Shown one piece after another: positions 25,260 to 35,501 of a stretch of 64,000 nucleotides of DNA (position 1 is its first letter; each line of letters opens with the position of its first letter). The stretch is from contig JABYQR010000207.1 of the NCBI GenBank assembly GCA_022592445.1, forward strand, positions 18,182 through 82,181, read 5' to 3'. The notes beneath the pieces were generated by a model. That model ran no database searches, was not told the origin of the DNA, and saw only the letters and a list, made by a program, of their open reading frames with translations. A program made the translations under genes and the position numbers. Source of the DNA: Cytidiella melzeri. Its lineage: Eukaryota > Basidiomycota > Agaricomycetes > Polyporales > Irpicaceae.

Positions 25260-27295
25260 ATGACCTATAGCTCTCCCAAACAACCCATGTCATGGGACTC
25301 CCACACGTTCCATAGCTCTCCTTTGCGGCAGTCCCCTCTCCAGATGCATTCCCAAGACTCTTCAACTTTCTCGCTGGATTCCAAAACACCATCGACGGCA
25401 GACCTACCTATAACCCCAGAAAACCCGAAAATGGAATCTTACGGTGGAAGCGACGATATACAGGTCACTGCAATAGGCATTCTACCCGACGAAGTGTACA
25501 ACCGGACATTGAGCTGGTGGCGAGCGGGGATCAGGAGGCTTGTCAAAAGTAGTCTCGACTGGGAATCGAATGTGATTGCGAACATGCAAGTGAGTAGAAC
25601 ATTGACTATCGGCTGCTCAGGGTGCTGACAATATCTTCGCTTAGGAACGCATCCGCACACCATTCTTAGATAGGTATTTCGTAAATACATCCTCACTAGG
25701 CACGCATACCTTCTTCATGACTATGCTGCCCGCGTTCTGCTTTTTTGGATACGTAGAAATCACTCGCGGGTACGCGATGGATTGAATTTCGTTTGATTCC
25801 TAGCCCACTAACATCCATGAAATAGGTTAATCATCGTGCTCTCACTGGGCGTGTACGTAACCTCGTTCGTCAAAGATTCAGTGTGTTCTCCACGTCCATT
25901 TTCGCCGCCTGTCACTAGGCTTAGTGAGTTACTTCGCTTGTCGTCGAAAAGTCTAGGCTGATAGGTTTCAGCGATTGGCAGCCACCACCTCGAGTATGGC
26001 TTCCCGTCGACTCACTGCACAAACAGCGTCTCTATGGCGCTCTATTTCTTCACCGTCCTGCGCAGACTGCACACAACGCCAGTGACCGTCACACTGTCCG
26101 AATCTGTTCTCCAGAACGCAACACATTCTATCCAGGAAGTCCTCCCACAAATGATGATTTCACAGACTACCTACTACCTTGGCTGCATGATTCTTCTTTT
26201 TTACACGTTCTCCATTGTCTATGGCCGATTATACACTGGCATGCACTCCTTCACGGATTGCACAATCGGAGTATTGATAGGGGTCGGGATATGGGGGCTG
26301 TTTGAGCTGTGCGGCGACGCAGTGGATCAATGGCTAATAACCGCTGGGTGGATTGGTATGTCATTCCTGTTCCATGTTACATGTTTCAGCCTCTAATATT
26401 ATTGATACACAGTGCCTGCAACGGTCATACCGTTCGTTTTGTTGATGGTACATCGTCACCCGGAACCTGTTGATGATTGCCCATGCTTCGAAGATGCCAT
26501 TGCATTCATGTCGGTCGTCATGGGCCACTGGCTGACGAGATGGTACACGAGTCGCTATGGCTTTGACGACACATTTTTTGTCAGCACCATGCAGGGCAAA
26601 GCAATTGGCACGGTACTGGAGATGTGGACATGGTGGTCTATCGCCGTCGCCAAAATGGTCATCGGTGCGTATATACTCTACAGCTACAACATGAAGAAAA
26701 ATTACCGAGCAATCCTCATCTTAGGCATCCTTGTCATTTTCGCATGGCGCATCTTCGCAAAATTCATGTGCCATCACATCCTCCCTCCGACTTTCCGGTT
26801 CCTCGCGCAGCTGTTCACCCTCCCGCATAGACGGTTCTACACGCCTGCGACAGACTACACCAACGTTCCTACCGATAAGGGTCTGCGCGCGTTCCCCTCC
26901 GTGCTCGACCTTCCTGGAATGATCACGCTCGAGGCAGACGGTGTCAGTACAGCACGTATCAACGAGTCTTCGCAAGGACAAGCACAAATGAAGCAGCGTG
27001 CTACCGGACGCAGCAGCAGCAGCAAGGCCGAATCTGAAAAGCCGCAATTCAACGACCGCGTTGGTCTAGGAGTGACAGGCGTAGACTCCGAGCTGGGTGG
27101 GAGAAAAGAGCCGGGCGTGTCGCACTACGACGCAGATGGTAAGTGGACACAAAAGTTTATTACGGACGGGTCTGTGACTGACTTGAAATTGTGATAGTGT
27201 TGACCAAGGTGTTTGTCTACTGCGGCATTGGCATTTTGGCTACTGGCGTGATACCGGTTGTGTTTGAGGTCATTGGTTGGGGGCTCTGGCCTTGA
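25260..27295 (+). CDS. LCB3: Long-chain-base 1-phosphate phosphatase (PAP2 superfamily, Lcb3/Ysr3-like)
   Basis: This ER enzyme removes phosphate from sphingoid base 1-phosphates and so balances sphingolipid synthesis against breakdown. All three PAP2 motifs are visible: KDSVCSPRP (K-x6-RP), PSTHCTNS (PSxH) and YGRLYTGMHSFTD (R-x5-H-x3-D). Several hydrophobic spans surround them, for example FFMTMLPAFCFFGYVEITRG. The start ATG is at 25260; the N-terminus is Ser/Pro-rich. Introns are about 25589-25644, 25769-25826, 25924-25969, 26353-26411 and 27140-27197. The last exon reads LTKVFVYCGIGILATGVIPV and ends WGLWP, with TGA at 27293-27295. Reading through the last intron would instead give a false stop at 27194. 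I estimate about 580 residues. It is convergent with EPL1. Confidence 0.93.
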
Positions 27296-27619
27296 AGTTC
27301 CAGCGTCCAAGAGAAAGAATGTGTGTATGATGGTATTTATGTAGTTGTGTGGCGTATATCCTCTCTTGAATGCCTATGTAATGTTAGACGGCCACTGGGC
27401 CGTAGTTAATAGATACCCGATTGTGATACCTAATTGTAAAAACGGTAGGATATCTTGTCTGTTGCAGATCTGGCAAGAAAAGTATATCGAGCGCACCTAT
27501 AGCATTGGTAGGCACGCTGAAGCTCAAAAGAATGTAAAACTTGTATTGGAATGATATTAGTCAAGGACATATCAACGGAGTAAAGGTGCTTAAACGACAT
27601 GAGTACTACGGGGGATAGA
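27296..27619. terminator. Convergent 3' ends of LCB3 and EPL1
   Basis: These 324 bases lie between two facing stop codons and must contain both polyadenylation regions. The stretch is AT-rich, with no supported gene. Individual signals cannot be assigned by eye. Confidence 0.4.
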
Positions 27620-30600
27620 CTAGAATCCAGAACTTCCGACTATCTGTCTCGCCTGCATAGATGGAGAGGGCATATGTGACGGCGGTCTTGGTGGGGATTG
27701 CTGGGGTTGTGTACCCACTAAGCCTGTGCTGAGGAGGTTAGGCGAGTGTGGAGGGAGGCGGGCGTTAACGGGGGATGCACGCCCTTGCCCAGCAGCCATA
27801 GCTTGAGCAAGTGCGGGTGATGACACTCTTCGACTCATAGGAAGTGACCGTGTCCCATTGATTGAGGGTGTCCGTGACGGAGCCCCCGGGACCGGCGACG
27901 AAAGTGCAACACCAGCGTCCATATTGGTAGCGTCTGCGAGGTTCACACTAGATGTACGCTGCTGGCTAGTTATCCATTGCATCTGTCGAACGGCAATTTG
28001 ATTGGATGGATACGGCACGGATGCAAGGGCATGGCCAGCATACGAATTCGCAGGGGATCGCATTGATATGTGTGTGCCGTTCATTTGCAAAGAGTTGTCG
28101 ACCCCCGGGGTTAATGACGCAAACGCCGACTTGAGAAGATGTTGGCTCATGCCATTTGGCCGCACAGCAGGGAACGATGCGCCGTTAGCCATGTGTGTAG
28201 AGTAGCTATTGACGGCAGGTATCGTGAACCCGTTGGGGATGGCAGTCATAGTTGGTGTTTGGGATTTCGGGCGCATAGGAGAAACAGATGATGTGCTGAC
28301 AACCTGCGAATCACTTTGAGCCGCTTCCGACTGAGAATGAATCATAGGTGCGACTGTGGCAGCGGCTGGTGGTTTCACTTCTTGGTCTCCGTTGATTTGT
28401 CCATGATGCCCATTCCCATTGGCCGTTGCTGGAGAAGACTGCGACTGAGGCGGAGTCGCATTAGACTGCATAGGGGGGACTGTCGGCGTAGACGACGACC
28501 TTGCAGCGCCTATAGACGACGAGCGCGCTTGAAGCACTGCGTGTGGTGGCGGCATAGGTCTCTGCTGCTGCTGCTGAGCCGGACTACTACCAGAGACGGA
28601 CATCTGCGGTGTAACACTTCCAGAGTGGCGCGCGACGACACCAGGCGGTGGAGCAAGCCTTGGCATGCGAGGCGCAAGCTGTGAAGGGGTAGGACGGAAT
28701 GTAGTATGTGGCTGCAGTCGTCCGTCTGGTCCGTAGATGGTCATCGTGGGATCCGGCACCATTGTCACTTGATCCTCTTCTGTGAGTAGAGTATACGAGT
28801 ACGTGGCATATCTACATCAAGTCAGCATCAAGAGTAAGAGTAGGATCACACAAAACATACCTAGCAGCATGGTCATCAACCAGCACGCGGTCGTGCTCCT
28901 CAGGCCCATTAGGTCCAACAATAGGCTCGTCGTCTTCGTCGTACCGCCACTGACGTTCCAAATCAGAGGTGTCATCGGCTTCAGTGTCAGATGAACGAGT
29001 ACGGCGTGGAGGTAAACGACGCAGGCCAGGAAGCCGTCGGTCAAGATGTCGCCTTCCACCACGACCCAAACGTAGTCGACAGGCACGACTTCGTTCTGGG
29101 GCCACCGATGCAACCGTCTCTGCACTGTTCCCACGAGCGGGAGAGATGTACTTGAACTGACGCGAAGGATAAGGTTGCGGTAAGGGTTGATAGGGATTCT
29201 GCAAGTCCTTGTCGTTAGTACGTCAAAGAGTACAAGACTCAAAGAACTCACGTCTGCCACGTCTTCCCAGCGATGATCCTTGCGTTTCGCCATGTCCTCG
29301 TCGATTTGCGCCTGAATCATAGCCGTACGATCCTTCGGTTTCATCACCGGTTCTGTCGTCACCGGTGACCCATAATCTCCGGATTCTCGAGTTGTGCGAA
29401 GTTTGATCGGTATGCGGCTAGTGAAATTATCAGAGGAGACGAGAATAAACGAGACATAGTGCTTACCCAGGAGTGTCTGCTTTGATTTTCTTCGGAACGC
29501 GTTCCCTGTCCTGGAAAAGTTCATCGTCTTCCTTGGTGCCGAGCATTGGACATTTCCGTTTTACATCGACCATCGCAAAACGACGTTCCCACATGCCCTT
29601 CCCTTCTAGAGCAGCGTGTCGCTTGAGTGCTTCTCGCTGACATACGCCCTTCGCAAGTTCCATTGCTGTCGTCAGCTCGGACTGCAGACGAATCATCTTG
29701 TCTGAGAATGTGGCCTGCTGAGCGCGAGTCTTCCGAACAGCTTTGCTTTCCCGTCTCCTGAAACAGATATAGGACTCATTCTTTGTATCTGACTCGTCTA
29801 ACTACATACAAGCACATCAGCAAATTCATCATTACTAGTGGAAACATAGATGTCGCTCACGTTTACAGCGGGTATAATAGGATGGCCATCACGATCAGTT
29901 CTGCGAACACTCCAGTGTGGATACACAATCCGAGCAAGTCGTAGGAGCTGCGTTGGCACTGGAATCCAGCTGGGTGCCTCGAACAATGCGAAAGTCGTCC
30001 GTGGTAGTGGCAAGGCAAAGGTCTCTTCATAGAGAGTGAACGGTGGGACATCCCGAAAGTTCTACACGAAATGCGATATGAGCATGGAATCCTGTTTTAT
30101 TCACAGTGGACTCAACGCACGTGATGCAAGAACTCCACTTTCTCATGGGTGATCTTCTCAAACATAGCCATAACCAACTCGAATTCGTCCTCGGACATCG
30201 AAATAGTCTCCGACTCTTTGCCCTTGCGAGACACACGCTTGCTTGGACCTTCCCCTCGAGCCTCCTCGTTATTCTTGTCCAACCATTCCTTGTCGCGCTC
30301 GTCCATATAGTAGATAAACCCGTTCGAGAGGGCAAAGGACGTAGATTCTTCTACAGAATCGGAGGACTTCACGTAGGTGACAGGGTCTCTCCATTTGTTT
30401 GGTGCGTAAAGTTCTTCATAGTTGTCGACTTTACCGGTGCTATCTGGAGTCGGTATATACGCTGCGGGTGCTGGTTCCTTTTCCGCCCCTCTTGTCGAGC
30501 GCGACGAGGTATAGTGCCGTGTGGCCGCTGCCGAGAGTACGGCTTGCAGATGATGCTCCTAAGAAGGAAATGGTTGGTCAGCATTCCATGGAATTGGTTT

Positions 30601-30864
30601 CCCACGGTTTCGTCCAATCAGCAAGGGCCACACACACGTCCTCAACAACGTCGCTCATAGCGAGGAAGACATACGAGAATCACTTACATTCGCATCCTCA
30701 GCATCCACACCTGCAGTAGACACGACCCTCGCTTTCTCCTCGTCCTCATCGAGGACAATCGGGTCGGCATCAATGCTCTCCTTGATCACCTTCAAGCGGG
30801 TTTTATTGGTGACACGGTTGCGATTTCGCAGAGTAGAAGGACCGGCATGTTGGTTACGAGCCAT
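27620..30864 (-). CDS. EPL1: EPL1, enhancer of polycomb-like subunit of the NuA4 histone acetyltransferase
   Basis: Epl1 anchors the Esa1 catalytic module in NuA4 and is needed for histone H4 and H2A acetylation. The start at 30864 gives MARNQHAGPSTLRNRNRVTN. The EPcA domain follows, including YIPTPDSTGKVDNYEELY, KWRDPVTYVKSSDSVEES, GFIYYMDERDKEWLDKNN and SMSEDEFELVMAMFEKITHE. Later exons give PHWSVRRTDRDGHPIIP, then a coiled helix region (FSDKMIRLQSELTTAMEL, KGMWERRFAMVDVKRKCPML) and an EPcA-C-like part ending near 28800. The last 380 codons are a long, low-complexity Ser/Pro/Gln tail, common in fungal orthologues, with the stop at 27620-27622. About eight introns of 50-60 bases interrupt it. 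I estimate 930 residues. Confidence 0.93.
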
Positions 30865-31479
30865 AAGACGAGGTAAAGAGCAGAGTCCAGAGGGAATAAG
30901 TTATTGGAAGTGTGCAATGTCGGGGGGAACGTGGGCGACGGCGACGGCGCTGGCGCGCAGAGTCGGGGGAGCCGGGAATTTGGCCGTGTGACTGCAATCT
31001 GGTTGAAGTGTATCGGAGAGTTGAAGTAGGTATTAAATGATGAAACGCGCTTTGTTATCCTCCTTAGGAAGATAACTGATGTGTTAGATCAAGGTAAACA
31101 AAAGTAAGAATGACAACTCTAATAATCCTTCTTTGTCGTATTAATAATCGTTATGTCGCTTATATAAGCGGGTGCCGATAAGCAATATTTGCTTGCAAAC
31201 TATACGTACTTAGCCTGAAAGCAGCGGTAGCTGAATGAGCAATTGAAACTCGTTCCCAGCCGCTCTGGTTCCGCCTCCTTTGCTTGTCTCGTTGGCGCGT
31301 TCTGCTACGCCCGGACTGGCTGACGAGTCTATGGGCAATGATGCAATGAATTTGCGTAAGGCACATCGTATACAACCAATGCGCCGTAACAGCCATCGTC
31401 CTGCAAAGCTTTGATAAGTACCGCCGTCCGCCCGTCGTTTGCCGACGCACCAGGTGACCAGAAGCCTGGGGATGAGAGT
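30865..31479. other. Intergenic: EPL1 5' flank and F-box A 3' flank
   Basis: The first 130 bases upstream of EPL1 are GC-rich and may hold its promoter. The rest is AT-rich (about 31020-31200). I see no supported gene or repeat. Confidence 0.4.
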
Positions 31480-32952
31480 CTATTCGGTGGGAATTAGAGA
31501 GGGCAAGTCGGTCGGAAAAAGAGCTCCAAACTGATCTGCTGAGCCCAGCGGTTCGAAGACAGTGGCCCATTGCTGAACATCCACGCCGAGCATCTTCAGT
31601 GCAGCGAGAAAGTCATCCGGGGGATTTGACGACATAGTCAACGCATGCATTCCGATAGTACGGAGCGGCTTTTTCATGTCTGCTCTCGCCCTCACACAAT
31701 CTAAGAGCAGAGATAGGGCCGCGCCATCTAGGTCGGAAACGATCAACGTATGCAAGTTTGGCAGCAGTAGACTGTCTTGCGTAGGCATAAGTGCTCGTAT
31801 ATAGGCCGAGTCGATCGTAGCACTGCCTGTTACGTCCAAGGTTGTCACGGTCGATGAGAAGTAGGGTCTGCAAGCGTCAAATTCGCAGTGAGAGACGTAT
31901 ATTTCAGCGAAGCGAGGGCCTCGAATGAGTTTAAAAGGAACAGGCTCGGAACCAAGCCTGTCTAGCCAGAGCATTTCGAGCAAAGGAGCCTCGAAGCAGG
32001 AGAGGCCTGTATCAATGCAGGAGCCCGATACTGCGAGGCGGCGGAGAGATGGGAACACTAAGCGGGGCTCGTTGTTTTCTTCTGCTTCTACCGTGAGATC
32101 GCGGAGAATGAGCGTTGTGAGTCGAGGAGCTGCGCTTGATAAGCCAGCGAGAAAATCCACCTCGAGGTCGAGCTCCCGAATCGATAGAACGACAACGTGC
32201 GATAACAACGGCGATGAAAATGGTAGAAAGGCGTGCGAGACCAGGAGATGTGTCAAATGCACAGTCTTCCAATCTTCAAGTTGACGAAGGTCAGCTGGCC
32301 ACATTTCATAGGCTTGAAAATTGAACTGAAGAGACCGAAGATTGGGAAGTTGTACGCAAGAGACTTCTGCTTCCAGCAGCTCCATCACATCGTGACTATT
32401 CCAGAAGAGCGCACATAACGTCCATCGCGGACCTGCTGTGCAAAGCAGAGCCCAACAGCGTCTCATTGACCGGTCTTGTTCAAGCCACGGCTGCACCGAC
32501 GGTTCTTCAAAGTCGCCATCAAAAGTATCATCTGCGACGACGATGGAAAGAGGTGCCTGTCCAGACCTAGCAAGGTACAATTTAATGACGTTGTCATAGA
32601 GTGGAGGACCTGGGCTTGTGAGATGTATGCACTGCCAAATTTTCGGCATAGCGAGAGCAAGATCTCTCCAACGACGAGAAACGTGGGATACAATGATTGA
32701 CTGCTCCACCTTGTATTTGCGGTAGTGGCAGCAGAGAGAGAAATTGTGGATGCATGCCTCTTCCAGAATCAGAGCCAGAAGTTCGTCAGGCAGGGTGTTG
32801 ACCGGTGCAAGAGAAGCCTTTTTCAGGTGCACCAAGCGAATGTCATCGTCCAGTTCGGCGAGGTGCTTTGATGCAGCATTCCTACTGTCCTCCAAAGAGC
32901 GTAGCTCCATGTCTAGCTCATCAAGACACTGCTGACGTCTAGAGGAGTCCAT
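31480..32952 (-). CDS. F-box protein A with leucine-rich-repeat-like tail
   Basis: F-box proteins bring substrates to SCF ubiquitin ligases through Skp1. The start at 32952 (MDSSRRQQCLDELDMELR) is preferred over the in-frame ATG at 32982 because paralogue B starts at the equivalent codon. A short N-terminal coiled coil is followed by the F-box at about residues 55-115 (NTLPDELLALILEEACIHNF, then VSHVSRRWRDLALAMPKIWQ). Repeating leucine-rich stretches follow (LPNLRSLQFNF, LTHLLVSHAFLPF, PRLTTLILRDL, FPSLRRLAVSG, LPNLHTLIVSDLDGAALSLL). This layout is typical of the large Agaricomycete F-box families. The gene is a single exon of 490 codons with the stop at 31480-31482. The substrate is unknown. 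It is intact, unlike its neighbour B. Confidence 0.82.
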   Translation of the reverse strand: MDSSRRQQCLDELDMELRSLEDSRNAASKHLAELDDDIRLVHLKKASLAPVNTLPDELLALILEEACIHNFSLCCHYRKYKVEQSIIVSHVSRRWRDLALAMPKIWQCIHLTSPGPPLYDNVIKLYLARSGQAPLSIVVADDTFDGDFEEPSVQPWLEQDRSMRRCWALLCTAGPRWTLCALFWNSHDVMELLEAEVSCVQLPNLRSLQFNFQAYEMWPADLRQLEDWKTVHLTHLLVSHAFLPFSSPLLSHVVVLSIRELDLEVDFLAGLSSAAPRLTTLILRDLTVEAEENNEPRLVFPSLRRLAVSGSCIDTGLSCFEAPLLEMLWLDRLGSEPVPFKLIRGPRFAEIYVSHCEFDACRPYFSSTVTTLDVTGSATIDSAYIRALMPTQDSLLLPNLHTLIVSDLDGAALSLLLDCVRARADMKKPLRTIGMHALTMSSNPPDDFLAALKMLGVDVQQWATVFEPLGSADQFGALFPTDLPSLIPTE

Positions 32953-33289
32953 GTCGTGGCATATGATGCATACCCACTGCAAAACCGCCTAGGCGAAGTC
33001 AAAGAATGCGGCAGGGGGAAGAAAGACAGCTCGATACCTTTGGTCAAGATCAGCACACCCAAGAGCCCTCGGTTCGTATATCCAGACAGGAATCAGCCGT
33101 ACTTGCCGCAAGATACGACGTACTGTGCAGTTGAGGTAGTGGGCGTGAGGAAGGGTAGTGGCGGTTCGGGGCTGAAGTGAAGGCGCTTAATATGCAGCGG
33201 ATTGGTACTGTACTACAGTACTATAGGCGTGGTCAATTCTATAGTTCGACAGCATGTCCCAAAGGATCTCAGTCAATGGTATTGGCGTC

Positions 33290-33445
33290 ACGTAACAAGC
33301 AAGAACACAGTAGATACGGCAGTAGTAACAAGCACCGATACTAATAACCCTCCCGTTCCGAAAAGAGTGTTTGAGGGAACCCAAGCAACCACTCTCTTCC
33401 TCGAGTCATGAAGTCCAATGTTGAGCCATTCCTTTCGGAGATCTT
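33290..33445 (-). pseudogene. Duplicated relic of the SIN3 C-terminal coding end
   Basis: This stretch corresponds to the last coding part of SIN3 at about 35450-35640, for example CTCTCTTCCTCGAGT at 33391 against 35590. The SIN3 stop position is not kept and the frame is broken, so it cannot encode the SIN3 tail. It marks the 5' side of the duplicated unit carrying F-box A. Confidence 0.6.
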
Positions 33446-33577
33446 GTTGAGAGATCTCTGCGTGAGCGCGGTGTACATTCCAGGGACCTCACTAACCGCA
33501 ATTCGAGTCCTACAACGCCCTCCAATTAGTAGTGGTGTCGCTATCCGTTGTTGGCCTACGTACCGAGAGGGGAAGCT

Positions 33578-35046
33578 TTAGTCAATGGAAATGAGAGACA
33601 GCAAGTCTCTCGCATAAAGGGCTCCAAACCGATCTGCGAAGCCAAGCGGGTTGGATTTAGCGCCCTGACGCTGGACATACACGCCAAGCACCTTGAACGC
33701 AACGAGAAGGTTGTCCGGAGGATTGAGCGACGTATCCGACGCATGTATGCGGATTGTACGAAGCGGATGTCGCGTTTCCACTCTCACCCTTGCACAATCC
33801 AACAGCAGAGATAGCGCAGCGCCATCTAGGTCGGAAACAGCCAATGTATGCAAGTTTGGCAGCAATAGACTGTCTTGCGTAGGCATCAGTGCTTGTAAAT
33901 AGCCCGAGTCGCTCGCTGCATCGCCTGTTATGTCCAGGGTAGTCACGGTCGATGTGAAGTGTGGTCTGCTTGCATCAAATGTGCTATCGGAGCAGTATAG
34001 TTCGGTGAAGGTAGGATTCGTATAGTGTCGAAGAAAGCATTTCCAAAACTAAGCGTGTCTAGCCACAGCATCTCGAGTAAAGGAGCCTCAAAGCAAGAGA
34101 GGCCTGTGTCGTTGAAGTAGCACGATAACGCCAGGCGGCGGAGAAATGGAAACAACATGCGGGGCTCGTCGCCTCCATCTCCCTCGACTACGACCTCGTA
34201 GAGAATGAGCGTCGTGAGCCGGGGAGCTGCGTTTGATATGTCAGCGAGGAAGCCGATGCCGATGTTGTGTCTTCGAATCGAAAGAACGACAACGTTCGAT
34301 AACGACGGCGATGAAAGTGGTAGAAAGGTGCGGGAGACTAGGAGATGCGTCAGATGTACAGCATTCCAGCATTGGCCGGCGTTAGCTGGCCAGTAATCAT
34401 CACCATTGAAGGGCTCAAAATTAAATTGTAGAGACCGAAGGTTTGGCAGCTGTACGCAAGATATTTCGGCTTGTAGCAGCTTCTTCATCACATCGCGATT
34501 GTTCCACCAGAACGAGCCAAACGTCCATCGCGGAGCAGCTGTGCATAGCAGAGCCCAACAGCGGTTTACGACCCGCAACGCCAGTTCTTCATGTTCCACG
34601 TCGCCGGCGTACGACTTGGAATGATCAAAGACAACGATGGAGAGGGGTGCCTCTCTGGACCTGGCCAGGAACAGTTCGACGACTTTGTCGTATTGCGAAG
34701 GACCAAGGTCTGTAATATGTATGCACTGCCAAATTTGCGGCAGAGCGAGGGCAAGGTTTCTCCAGCGACGAGAAACGTGGGATATAATGACCGACTGCTC
34801 CATTTTGTACTCGCCGTAGTGACAGCAGAAAGAGAAATTGTGGACGCATGCCTCTTCGAGAACCATGGCCAGGATCTCGTCAGGCAGGGTGTTGGCCGGT
34901 GCAAGAGAAGCCTTTTTCGGGTGCACTAAGCGAATGAGATCGTCCAGTTCGGCGAAATGCTTCAGTGCGGCATTTCTGCTGTCCTCCGAAGAGCGTAGCT
35001 CCATGTCTAGCTCATGGAGACAGTCCCGACGACCAGAGGAGTCCAT
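33578..35046 (-). pseudogene. F-box protein B, tandem paralogue of A with a one-base frameshift
   Basis: It starts at 35046 (MDSSGRRDCLHELDMELRSS) and follows paralogue A closely through the F-box (TLPDEILAMVLEEACVHNFS, VSHVSRRWRNLALALPQIWQ) and the leucine-rich part (LPNLRSLQFNFEPF, LTTLILYEVVVEGDGGDEP). Near 34016-34020, just after the codon for Arg in the string TIRILP, one base is missing relative to A. The frame then runs into an early stop at about 33943. In the shifted frame the similarity resumes (TVTTLDITGDAASDSGYLQA, LPNLHTLAVSDLDGAALSLL) to a stop at 33578. The rest of the frame is well kept, so the lesion is recent or a sequencing error. If real, the product loses about 125 C-terminal residues. 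Confidence 0.75.
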
Positions 35047-35501
35047 CTCGTGGCGAAAGGTACGTGCTCAAAGCTGCCAAGATGAATTGTCAAAGAATAC
35101 GCCAGGGAAGAACGACACCTCTGTACCTTCAGCAGAGATCAACACACCCTCGGCCCGTTTAAGAAGAAGCGGAATAACCGTATTTGTCGTCAGATGTGAA
35201 GTACTCGCCAGTTGGGACGATGCGCTTTGAGGAAGTGTAATAGTGGTGGTGCCAAACACGAACGTAGTCGGATTTAGGCGCTCCTCCACACATCGTTCAA
35301 AGAATCTCAGCGGTCACTGGTCCATAGTAGATTCGCCAGCCAGTCGGTCGCAAGCAGGACGTGCCAGCAAAGGAGGCGCGAGCTTGGCGGTTTAGTGCGA
35401 GCTTACAACGGCTATAATCCATCCTATTACAGTAATATTGACGTTGTCATACAACAAGCAAAAACACAGCAAATACGACAGTAACATGTCAAGCACCGAT
35501 A
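35047..35501. other. Spacer between SIN3 stop and F-box B start (duplicated in unit A)
   Basis: A 73-codon minus-strand frame (35068-35289) exists, but its counterpart in unit A (about 33000-33180) is not open, so I do not call it a gene. The stretch likely holds the SIN3 3' UTR and the F-box B promoter. Confidence 0.4.

Noticed and set aside
31160..31570. 136-codon minus-strand frame overlapping the end of F-box A
   Set aside because: It overlaps the conserved F-box frame in another phase and its remainder shows no resemblance to any protein.
35068..35289. 73-codon minus-strand frame upstream of F-box B
   Set aside because: The equivalent duplicated stretch near 33000-33180 is not open, so the frame is not conserved between units.
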